From Azolla caroliniana (Eukaryota; Polypodiophyta), in contig JBHGNT010000002.1 of NCBI GenBank assembly GCA_043228905.1, positions 6,758,001 through 6,822,000 of the forward strand: DNA of 64,000 nt. Direction: 5' to 3'. The notes under the pieces were generated by a model. It did not search any database. It had not been told where the DNA came from and saw only the letters and a list, made by a program, of their open reading frames with translations. Within the stretch, counting starts at the first letter, position 1, and each line of letters opens with the position of its first letter. Position numbers and translations under genes: made by a program. Positions 36,143-45,432 of this stretch are shown piece after piece.

Positions 36143-37725
36143 TTCTAAGCCCGCTTTCAATTAATTCTATGAAACTCCAATTTCAAGTGTATTGGTAAGT
36201 CTCTTCTCTTGCCAACAATTTACAACATCATGTTGGATTTTGGAGGCAGTGAAAAATCTCCATTGTATGTGTGTAATGTATTATGAATGTGTAGTATTTG
36301 TATATGTACTTATGTAACTCTTTGAAAATATTTGTAAATTTGTAGTTGTGTATTTGTGAATATATTGGACCAAACACATAAAGCATAACAAGGATATCAA
36401 TATTTTGCGTACGAGTATGTGTATGTAAATGCATAATCTTAAAAATGAAGATGTGAAACAAGCAACTTATAAGAATATTTAATAATTAAATGTGTGTGTG
36501 GAGAATGTCAAATCTTGCAAGATTTTCTTGTAAATTTTTCGCATCAAAGACGATATCGGTCATAAAATATTGATTATTTGTATGGTATCTTTGTATGGAT
36601 GTTTATGTGTGTGTATATATGCACTATATGTTGATGTAATATAAGTGATGTATTCAAACATGCTAGATTCATTTGGCCTAGGTGGACCAATGTATCAATG
36701 AATAAATAATATAAAATCTCAAGTTGATTATGGTGGTGAGCACTATTTTATACTCTATCATGCACCATGCATATATGGTATGTTAAACTGTTTTGTGTAT
36801 ATCTTAGTTTAAATTATTTTATGAGATCTATGCATCATAGACTACGCCACACAAGCAAGTATGCATATCTATAGATTCTAGTGGCAGTTTATATTTGATG
36901 TACATAAGGAGATATTCTATCATGAAAATTGGTATTCAATGCTGAAGTAATAGCGTGCAAAAACTTTGAATAATATGCACCATGTACAACAATGCATTGA
37001 TATTATATATGATTGATACACAGATAAAAATATACATTCTTGGTTCAATTAGAACTCGGAAATTTGATTTCACTTGGCAACTATAGTTGGGTATATAATG
37101 TTATATATTACCATAATATAGGGTCATGGATAAAGTCACAATCAATGGAAACTACACATTATTAGTTTAATGGAAATTTGACAATAGATTTTTGATAGAA
37201 GATTTTATACTACATTTATCAAGTATGAAATGTAGCGTTGAGCCCAAGAAAATAAAAGGATTAAACAAAAAGACGAGTGAAACGGTAAAATGTATGCATT
37301 GAGGAACAAAAATACAACCCTAATAACTGACTCCGTAAAGCCCACATCAAATCATACAGTAAGGTGTTGAGTGGTTGTATATGTGATGTGTATATGGAAA
37401 GTAAAAACAGGGATCACTAAGTCAATCTAGTGGAAGGAGAGAATGTTGACAATGAAAACCTTGGAGATGTACTTTCTTAAGAAAGTATATTGCACAATCA
37501 TGTGTGTATGTTTTCCAATACTAACTTCTAAGCCATGCCCGATCCCTACTTTGTGTTTAAGCTTAGAAAGAATGTTTTTATAGGGCAGTTAACTACATAA
37601 TGCTTATAGAAAAGTAATGGTATGAATATAAGAGAAGACTTAAAATACTTCCTAAAAATGGAAGAGGTGACAGAAAAGTAAAAACCCCACTTAGACGGAC
37701 TAGGTTTAGGACATTTATGTAAATA
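36143..37725. other. AT-rich intergenic DNA, no gene recognised
   Basis: No coding or RNA signature recognised between the MIR169 foldback and the first LTR of the right-hand transposon block. Confidence 0.55.
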
Positions 37726-37992
37726 TGTTAGAGGGTAGTTGCCTTAGCCCAGTTAATATATACCTGGCTTTGTAACCAAGTTCATAAAGTGGTTGTTGAT
37801 AGTGTCATTCTTGTATTATAACGTTTTAAATAAGACAATTACATTGTGTGCCTCTCTGTCTCTTTCTCTCTCACTATTTCTCCTTGATCTTGATCTTTGT
37901 TAAGTTGTCTTGCTAATATTTTTCATGAACTTGGTGATCTTCATCACATAGTGCTATTTATGTTTTCGCATTGACAGCCTCAATCTCCAACA
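37726..37992 (+). repeat. 267-bp LTR
   Basis: TGTTAGAGGG...CTCCAACA with a TATA-like TTAATATATACC near 37758 and a CT-rich segment before the U5. The right end is fixed by the adjacent primer site; the left end is chosen from the TG dinucleotide. Confidence 0.6.
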
Positions 37993-38150
37993 TCTGGTAT
38001 CAAAGCTTGGTTTTTGATTCAGTGGACATCTGTGACTTTGTCTTCAACAACACTCTCACATTCACTCATTTGAAGACTCCAAGTCGATCAAATCCTTGAA
38101 ACAGATTCTAGTTTTCAGTCAGACTAAAAACTCTTGAACGACAACCGTCT
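37726..38150 (+). mobile_element. Truncated LTR retrotransposon 5' end
   Basis: An LTR (37726-37992) is followed two bases later by TGGTATCAAAGC (37995-38006), a variant initiator-Met primer site, and about 140 bp of untranslated leader. It is then cut off at the junction with the copia remnant on the opposite strand. No coding sequence remains, so the superfamily cannot be assigned with certainty; copia is most likely. Confidence 0.65.
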
Positions 38151-38448
38151 AGATCTTATGCGGTGAAGAGAGAAGACACCTTGTTGATCCACGCTCCATT
38201 GAACTAAACCACACCTCAAGTAGGCCAGTTGGTTTTATTCCAAGATTCAATATGATATCTAGAACATGTAGCACATCTTTCAACGTCATTCTGCAACCTA
38301 TTGAGGTCAGCAAACATACATCTCTGACTCTCACGATCTTGCATGCACCGTCGTTTCCCATCTTCACGTAGCCGTAATCTCTAGCCGTGTAGGATGAGAA
38401 ACAATCTCTGTTGGGGGTCAAGTGAAACGACGCACTGGAATTGACCAC
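38149..38448 (-). pseudogene. copia protease remnant with altered active site
   Basis: VNSSASFHLTP stands where family members have VDSGASFHLTP, so the catalytic aspartate and glycine are both changed. The following MGNDGACKIVRVRDVCL and LKDVLHV match the family (GNEG.CRIAGIGDVWL, LKDVRHV). It loses similarity near its left end. Confidence 0.8.
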
Positions 38449-38483
38449 CCATGTTGATTCTTCGCGGCAAGGTTTACATCGTT

Positions 38484-39343
38484 CTATTCATTGATGAACA
38501 ATAGCTCCTCCTCACTCGTGGCAATGGCTGAGGTGTTCTTGTTGTCCGAAATCTTCTTCGGCTCAACACCATCAACTCCCCCTTTGTCCTTCCAGTAATG
38601 CCGATAGTTCTTTTGAAAGTGTCCTAGCTTCCCACAATAGAAGCACGTGAGCCTTCCCTTCGACTTTGACCTCGGTTTGGACTTGTAATTGTTTTGCAAA
38701 CTTCTCTGCCTGCCCCTTCCTCTGTTGGAGTCACCTTTTGTGACTAGGGCCTTATGGTTAGAGACGGACTCTCTATCCTTCTGACGAGCTTCTTCATTCA
38801 GCAAGCTCGACTTCACCATCTCTAGGGACAATTGGTTCCCTTGTGGTCCCGTGTTACCCAAGGTCACCACGAGCATCTCCCAACTGTCCAAAAGGGATCC
38901 CAACAGTAGCAATGCTAATACCTCATCGGCCAGAGGCACTTCTAGAGAGGTATTTTGATTTATTAGTCCTTCGAAGGCATTTAGGTGCTCAACCATGCTT
39001 GAACCGTTTTGATATCTCAGTCTCACTATCTTCCTAAAAACAAAGACTTGATTTATGACATTCTTGTTCTCGAACATGAACACGATCTTCTTCCAAAGGG
39101 CGTCAACTTTTGTCTCTTCATTGAATTTGTTGTATAGATTGATGTTTATAAAGCACCTTATGTATGTCGTTGTCTTTAGATGCATGACTCCCAAGTGAAT
39201 GCATCAATGTTGTCTGGTTTTTCGTCTCCATACTGCACTGGCAGCCATAGGACTTTGCATACAAGCACATCTCTCATCTTCGACTTCCAGACTGAGTAGT
39301 TGGAGCCAATTAGCTTGAACATCCCTCTGAGAGATTCATCCAT
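38484..39343 (-). pseudogene. copia gag with CCHC zinc knuckle
   Basis: The probable start is the ATG at 39341-39343 (MDESLRGMFKLIGSNYSVW), nearly the same as the gag at 60511. A break near 39195 interrupts the frame. The remaining 236-aa ORF carries the LRYQNGSSMVEHLNAF and LLLGSLLDSW motifs and a zinc knuckle CFYCGKLGHFQKNY, in which the final Cys has become Tyr. Gag would form the virus-like particle. This copy is inactive. Confidence 0.85.
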
Positions 39344-39344
39344 T

Positions 39345-39355
39345 GCTCTGATACC
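39345..39355 (-). other. tRNA-iMet primer-binding site
   Basis: The minus strand reads GGTATCAGAGC, a few bases from the LTR and almost touching the gag ATG. Confidence 0.8.
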
Positions 39356-39359
39356 CGTT

Positions 39360-39868
39360 TGTTATAAATGAGGGGTCGGCCAAAACCGGTTAGCAAGCAA
39401 GATGCAAAGACAAGAAACTAAACTGAAACATTGAAGAAAGAAAAGCATCGACACAGAGACACAAGATTTTATGTGGAAACCCCTAAAAGGGAAAAACCAC
39501 AGGCCCCCCTAGACTCAAAATAGAATCACTAAGTAGAGAGAAATATGCAAAATACACAAAGCCACAACCTTGAACTCGACTTCTTCTTACAGACGGTTAC
39601 CACACACTCACTCAACACTTACCTCACACTCACTATACATACATTGACTTTACAACTCTGATATCAACGATTCTCACATACCTCAATATGTTAGCCCTAA
39701 GTATATATATACTAATACATAAGTAAGGGATATTTACAAATATAGCCCAAACCAGACGAATCCGATTCGGCCGAATCAGACATAGTCTGGATTGGGTACG
39801 GGTCGATTGACCTTCATCCTATTCGGCTTTCCAACTAATCCCATCTAGAGGGACTAGTTATCCCAACA
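39360..39868 (-). repeat. 5' LTR (509 bp) of the truncated copia element
   Basis: On + it starts TGTTATAAATG and ends TATCCCAACA, with the shared GTGGAAACCCC...GGGAAAAACCAC motif near 39475 and the palindromic GGGATATTTACAAATATAGCCC near 39726. Its ends are set by the primer site and the TG/CA rule. Confidence 0.8.
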
Positions 39869-40770
39869 CTTTCGAAGAAGAAAAAGATGAATCAAAGGAT
39901 GGGGTTGGGTGTCGAATATTTGTGTTAAACTACATTAAAGATTGTGAGAAGGTGTTGTCGAAGCTAGAAGATGCAAACCTCACGTTTTTGGGAGAGAAGT
40001 CTGTATTTGGGCAACCAGAAGTATTGGTAGTAGGGCACTTGTGTGGGGCATATGGCCGGCCCAAAGTGGATGCTATCCAAAAGATGAAGGAAGAATGTAT
40101 ATCCCAGATGGAGGTGTGAAGATTCTTGTGAATGTGTGCCTTTTATCATATCTAGATTCTGCACTACGTTTATGTCGCCAAGGCATTATATGGATTGTTG
40201 AAGAAAAGAAAGAAGTTCGAATGGCAAGAGGAGCATACAAATGTGATACGAAGATTGAAGAAACTACTACTTGAAGCTTCAACACAACGAAAGGCCAAGT
40301 GTACATAAGGAAAACCGATTTATGTGACTGTGGATACGAGCCCAACCGGAATCGGATGGGTTATCAATCAAGAAGAAAAAGAAAATAATCGATATGCGAT
40401 TTGATTCGGTGTGACGGTGTTGAGCGACAAACAAAGGAAGTACTCTCAAGTAAAGAGGGAGATGTGGGGAATCGTATCTGCTGTGAAAGCCGACCACAAT
40501 TATCTTATTGGAACGGAGGTCATAATCGAGACAAATTGCCTACCCATACTTGGTATGATTTCCAGTTGCGCTGGTCCTGACATTGCTATGCTGCGATGGA
40601 TTGCGTATATCAAGTCACTTAATCCAGAAATACGGCATGTAGCAGGGAAGTATATAATATGGTGGCAAATATGTTGTCACGAGCAAGATACCACAATGAG
40701 GAAAACTCTAGATCCAATGAAGAAGATATTAGCTTGGACTTCTTCACAACTTCTTGTGCTCAAATATTGA
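39869..40770 (+). pseudogene. Ty3 pol fragment of the same family as element J
   Basis: Protein similarity to the J pol (52889-54312 and 45433-47445) is clear over the end of RT and RNase H. Shared stretches include DCEKVL.KLEDA.LTF.GEKS.FGQ, VVGHLCG.YGR, TVDTSPTGIGWV and LIGTEVIIET.CLPILGM. Several stops and frameshifts are present. It begins directly at the LTR end at 39868 and fades into the LINE at about 40770. It shows that the J family has more than one copy in this genome. Confidence 0.88.
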
Positions 40771-40849
40771 CAACTTTCAAAGAGGAAGATGGCAGAAACA
40801 TTAGAAAAGAAATAAAAGATGAAAATATTGTTAACACTACCCTTGAAGA

Positions 40850-41246
40850 AGAGAAAATGTGTCAGCCCCGACGCTTAAATGTACGTGTCATTGGGCTCAA
40901 GGAAGGTGCATCCCTCGACAAGGATGTACAAACAATTGGGAAAATGTTGGGGTACACAAAGGCCCTACCTATCACCAAAGCTTGGAGGGTTGGACATGAC
41001 ACAACTAGGGAGAGAGCCTTAGTCCTTCAATTTAAAGACTTGGAATCTAGAATCACATTCTTTAAGAAGAAACCAATTCTTCGAGGATTAGGTGGGGACC
41101 CTATCTATCTACATGAAGAACTCACTAAGATGCAAATTGGGCATCGGAAAACTTGTATGCCACGAGTTATGCAAGCTCGTAAAGAAGGGCATTACACCTT
41201 TTATCGAGACAAGCGAGTGATAATAAATGTTTGCACTACGAATTGA
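40850..41246 (+). pseudogene. LINE ORF1-like protein
   Basis: RRLNVRVIGLKEG, AWRVGHDTTRERALVLQFKD and ...TCMPRVMQARKEGHYTFYRD.RVIIN follow the layout of an RNA-binding RRM followed by the C-terminal domain of L1-like ORF1 proteins. The open frame begins upstream in the Ty3 fragment, so the true start is lost. The assignment rests on motif layout and on position just before the endonuclease. Confidence 0.6.
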
Positions 41247-41366
41247 CGGTGTGCGGCCCATGTGATAGAAAATACACTTAGGATGACCTTATAAGATTGT
41301 AACAACGCACTCTAGACACACCCCAGCCACCTAGAGAAGATATTAAAGGTTCTAGATATTCTTTTC

Positions 41367-42105
41367 TTGGTAGAAACACACCAAAGCCCAAATAGAGAAC
41401 TCCCACAGGTCGGAGGATTTCGTTGGGAGTCCGCATTTAGACAAACCTCACGTCGACACACTACTAGAGGATCTGGAGGTGTCGCAATATTGTTTCAGAG
41501 AGAGCTACATAATAGGATAGAAATACTAAGCACAAACCTAGAACCTCATTTTATGTGGGTGAAAGTCTTCACTAGCAAGGACCGGGCAGTATTTTTCGCC
41601 ATTTGTTACTTTCCCTCGAAAGGATCCCATTATAATATGGTTGGAGAGGTGAGATTAGTTGATGAAGGAGTGCCACATGGGCCTTCTCCATACGAACCTC
41701 TATCGGATGACATAATCTGATATTCTTCCCAAGGAGAAGTCTTTCTTGTAGGAGATTTCAATGCGAGAGCCCAATCCCGACAATGCACAATATTTCAAAT
41801 GGAGAGAAACCTAGAAAAGGTAAATGTCGATTCGTTAGACATAAGCACCACACATAGATCAAAAGTTCAAGGTGTGGACACCACAAGCTTTGGCCATCAT
41901 CTGCTTGAACTTGGCAGTCGGTTTCGAATGGTCATATATAATGGTTTAGCCAAGTGGCCAAGCTCGGAAGAGCTCACATGTTTCCCACATGGAGGAGGGC
42001 AAAGCATAGTTGATTATCTAATAGGACACCCTGAAGCTACCCACATTATTAACTCCTTCCGGGTGGCCCCATGTCCTATTGGTGTGGACTATAGTTTCTT
42101 ATAGT
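41367..42105 (+). pseudogene. LINE endonuclease domain
   Basis: RGSGGVAILFQRELHNR, GEVFLVGDFNAR and FPHGGGQSIVDYLIGHP correspond to the GGVAI, GDFN and S.IDY blocks of apurinic-like LINE endonucleases. The usual terminal SDH is replaced by VDY. A stop at about 41718-41720 interrupts the frame. Confidence 0.8.
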
Positions 42106-42399
42106 TTGAGCTAAAATGTGATATCTCCAACGTCACCAACTCTAGTCAGCCAATCCATCACACCACAATACATTTCACACATGAGCTCTCTGACATATAC
42201 TCTCATCATGTTCATGCCCAACTCTCCTCTCTTGATCCCTCCTTGCCTTTAGAAAGCCTTACTACGAAACTCACACACATCCTCCACTCCGCAGCAATTA
42301 GCATTTTTCCATATACGAAACACTACAATCAAGGTAGATTAGGATCTATGCCACAAAATAGATAGTATGATGAGGATTGTAGGGACTTTCATCGACAAC

Positions 42400-43401
42400 T
42401 TACAATATCGCAACTATTACCTCAGTACAAGCTCGCAAAGAAATGCGCAAGATGACACGTCATAAGAGACGAGCTTGGGCAGCATCCCAATATTGGGAAC
42501 TCTACCATATGCTCATGAGTAGAGATTGTGCCATTGCATGGAAGAGACTACGGGAACCAAGACCACAAACACCCAACATAGGAAGTCCATGGACCACACA
42601 GGATTGCGAGCAGAACACATCATATATGCGTGAGATGTCTAGCTCCCTTTCTAACTCTAATATTCAATCGTGCCCTCGCTAAGGGTTTTCCACCAAGGTG
42701 GACTATGAACATAGTGGCCCCCATACATAAAGGAGGGAACCCCATGCACCCAAATACATATAGGACCATTATGATAGGTCATACACTCGTTAAATTAGAT
42801 GGTGCAATAATGGAAGCAGAGCTTAGTATGGAGACTTTAAATCTTCGCACACCTGAACAGGCTAGCTTTAGACGAGCTTTCTCTACTATTTATCATATAT
42901 TCACACTTAGATTCTTAGATGACCAAACAAAGGCTCGCAAGAAGAAATTATATTGTTGTTTTGTGGGGTTCCGCAAAGCCTTCGACACGGTCCCTAGAGA
43001 CCGGTTGTTTGATAGGCTTAAAAGCTTGAGGATACCAGATGACATGATTTGGGCCATCTATGATATATGAGCAAGTCTTCGGGTGTGTCCGATGCCCATG
43101 TGGCCTATCCAATTGCTTCACTAGCACTATTTGTGTAAAACAAGGTTGCCCCCTATCACCGACTCTTTTTGGGATCTACATTGATGAGATCACAGATTTT
43201 ATTGCTAATAAGGGAGGCAACAGATTAGTCCTTGGAGATATGCAGGTTCGTATCTTGCTCTATGCAGATGACATAGTTTTGCTCTCTAAATTCGAACACG
43301 ACCTACAAAGTGTTGGGATCGGAACTAGTTGTGGCCGGTTCTGATACCGCTTGGCACCTTAATGCCTTAGATGACTTTTGCACACAACGAGGATTGGTAA
43401 T
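42400..43401 (+). pseudogene. LINE reverse transcriptase
   Basis: The RT blocks are in the right order: IVAPIHKGGNP...YRTI, the F.KAFDTVPR.LF.RL block, KQGCPLSPTLFGIYIDE and LLYADDIVLLS with the catalytic YADD intact. A frameshift near 43065 separates the fingers from the palm. About 45 bp of unrelated sequence is inserted at about 43310-43355 before similarity resumes. Confidence 0.85.
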
Positions 43402-43760
43402 TGTTAAGAATTAGGTAAGTAATTAAGCAAGGGTTAATTAGTACCTAATTATGTGATTAAGTTAATAAGCGGAAGATTAAGTGATATGTGTGTGTATGTG
43501 TGTGAGAGGAAGAGAAAGAGGAAGATACACTTATGAATAACACAAGATGGGGGATGAGTAACTATATTAAATTAGCATTATCATCATCGAATACAAAAAT
43601 ACCATCAATGAGGTATATATAGATCTCATGTGCAAGGTGCACATTTGTGAGGAGAATATAGGTACAACCGTGTAAGTCCTATATTAAATGTACTTAGGAG
43701 TGGAGGATCTAGAATATCCCACTTAAGTACAAGGTCCTATTTAAGGCGTTATACTCAACA
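43402..43760 (-). repeat. Probable solo or truncated LTR (359 bp)
   Basis: On the minus strand it starts TGTTGAGTATAACG, has a TATA box (CTATATATACC, near 43618) in its middle and a CT-rich segment after it, and ends AATTCTTAACA. It begins exactly where LINE similarity stops. I found no matching target duplication (GTAAT on the left, CTTCT on the right), so the call is tentative. Confidence 0.5.
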
Positions 43761-43776
43761 CTTCTAACTAGATTCG

Positions 43777-43857
43777 AGCTGAAGGCGGTTCGAGCAGATA
43801 ACAGAGGAGAATACCAGGGGCAGTTTGAGGAGTATTGCCGCTCGAAGGGAATCTGGC
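43777..43857 (+). pseudogene. copia integrase fragment, inverted relative to copia I
   Basis: It encodes LKAVRADNRGEYQGQFEEY and CRSKGIWL, the integrase core around the second catalytic Asp. It stops exactly where the integrase of copia I (59055, opposite strand) starts. It joins the outer end of the copia I LTR. Confidence 0.85.
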
Positions 43858-44429
43858 TGCGGAATAATCTTCGGCCACAACCGAGACTTAGAACACTTCA
43901 ATGATAATCAAACACAGAAAGATAACAAAATGGAAGTACACAGACAAAAGAGAATGCACAGGATGTTAACGTGGAAAACCCTAAACGGGAAAAACGACGG
44001 GAGTCCCCAAACTCCAATTCTCACTATGGAAGGAGAATACAGTAGGGGAACACAGAGGCAATGACCTCGTGTCCACAATCTTCGCCTGGCGGCGGTTACA
44101 ACAGAGACTCACTCTGTCTTTCTGTCTCTCTTTCTCTCTTTCCTCTGCTACGCTCTATACAATAGTAACACTGAATAACTCTATACAACATCAACAACCC
44201 ACACTGTTTGCCCTAGTTCATATTTATACTAATATGACTTTTGGGCTATTTACAAATATAGCCCCAGTGGACTCTCTGGAACATATTTACATATATGTCC
44301 CTTCATCCGGTGAGAGGTTCTCACTGGGCCTGCAACATCCAGTTCTCACCGGGCCTTCATCATCCGGTTCTCACCGGGTCTTCCTTGTTGGGTACTCATA
44401 TCCCATCCGGAGAGACCGAAATCCTAACA
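43858..44429 (-). repeat. 3' LTR of copia I (572 bp)
   Basis: On + it runs from TGCGGAATAATC to ATCCTAACA, followed by the inverted polypurine tract AACTCCCCCTTC (44430-44441). It contains the family TATA palindrome region (44216-44300) and CCGGTTCTCACCGGG repeats (44338-44390). Confidence 0.82.
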
Positions 44430-44728
44430 AACTCCCCCTTCACTCCGGCATGGGATGTTTGGTTAGTCCAATTCGTTTCCGGCATGCGTCCAACTTGTCA
44501 GGTGTCATCACCTTGGTTATCATATCCGACCTGTTCTCCTCTGTGTGGATCTTCATTAGCACAAACTCTCGATCTTCCACTCGCTCCTAGATCTAGTGGT
44601 ACCTCCGTTGGATGTGCTTCGTCCTGGAATGATACGTTGCGTTCTTCGCAAGGTGGATGGCACTTTGACTGTCACAATAGAGCCGATATTCCTCTTGCCG
44701 GATCCCTCAAACTTCTTCACAAACACGT
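44430..44728 (-). pseudogene. copia I RNase H end and RT piece
   Basis: Matches the C-terminal RNase H of the intact element at 48128-48390. It then jumps to RT sequence equivalent to 49130, so about 740 bp of RT/RNase H is deleted. It ends at 44728 where Ty3 element J is inserted; copia I resumes at 57177. Confidence 0.88.
44725..44728. repeat. Target-site duplication ACGT of element J, left copy
   Basis: ACGT at 44725-44728 and at 57177-57180. The intact copia sequence near 49150 shows a single copy of the equivalent site. Confidence 0.85.
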
Positions 44729-45359
44729 TGTCGAGGTATCCCTCACGGATGCGTGGAATGAGGCGGGACCTCGGGGGTCTTGTACCAAAGAGCAAGAGAG
44801 AAAAGGAGAGGGGAAGAGACCCACAAGGTGCGAGCGTAGATTCACAGGGACACGACCCTTCGACACAGAAACGCGAGTGCGACAGCGACACAGAGAGACA
44901 CGAATGTATGTAGAAATATATATAAACAAGACAGACAACAAGCACGAAGTCGGTTACAACCGAACAGGCCGGCGAACAGATGCCGATACCTGTTTGTAAA
45001 CTCACAGAAAGGAAGGAGTAGGTTGGAGGTGCTGCCGGAAGCACTCCGGCATTCCTCAGAGCAGCGCGAGCCTCCCGAAACCTGCACAGATCGAAGCTAT
45101 GGAGTCTGCGAACCAGAGAGAGAGAGAGAGAAGCCTTCCCACGCAAACCGACAACACTTCGTCCTCGACTCTCCGCGATGCCTCTACCCTCCTCGTCTCC
45201 GTCCTTTTATAGGCAAGGAAGGAGCCGTTTCCCCTTTACTCCCTACCTACCGAATCTACCTAGGATCTCCTATGTACAACTTAAGGCGCACGTGCATGAA
45301 GAGTCGGTTTCTACGCTCCGGTGCACGGATTCCGCTCGTGGACGGTTTTCTTCACGACA
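44729..45359 (-). repeat. 3' LTR of element J
   Basis: 631 bp. On the minus strand it starts TGTCGTGAAG, has the TATA box CCTATAAAAGG (TATAAAA at 45205-45211) and ends CCTCGACA. Confidence 0.95.
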
Positions 45360-45372
45360 TCCGCCCCCACCT
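45360..45372 (-). other. Polypurine tract of element J
   Basis: The minus strand reads AGGTGGGGGCGGA directly before the 3' LTR. Confidence 0.8.
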
Positions 45373-45432
45373 AACCGCGCATCCACCGGCATGCGCCAAA
45401 TTGTGTTGGGACGGAGAAAACCGGTCCAACCT

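Larger units (their letters stand above)
38150..39868 (-). mobile_element. Truncated Tork-like copia element, minus strand
   Basis: It retains the 5' LTR (39360-39868), primer site, gag and the start of protease, and ends near 38150-38210 within the GAG-pre-integrase region. Its proteins are close to those of the plus-strand element at 60511. Its LTR abuts a Ty3 fragment at 39869. The 3' half is missing. Confidence 0.85.
40785..43401 (+). mobile_element. Decayed LINE (non-LTR retrotransposon)
   Basis: In order it has an ORF1-like region, an apurinic-type endonuclease and a reverse transcriptase with YADD. All are broken by stops and frameshifts. Similarity continues as HLNALDDFCTQRGLVIV until 43401, where a probable LTR begins. 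No 3' tail is seen. The ORF1 resembles the RRM-plus-C-terminal type more than the common plant zinc-knuckle type. Confidence 0.8.

Noticed and set aside
43310-43355. TGTTGGGATCGG...TCTGATACCG as a mini LTR with primer site
   Set aside because: The order and orientation of the LTR-like start and primer-like end do not fit a retroelement. Treated as filler.
44556-45146. 196-aa minus ORF, with a near twin at 56343-56963
   Set aside because: Mostly the two LTRs of element J, open by chance; the right copy only becomes real coding at the gag ATG at 56501.
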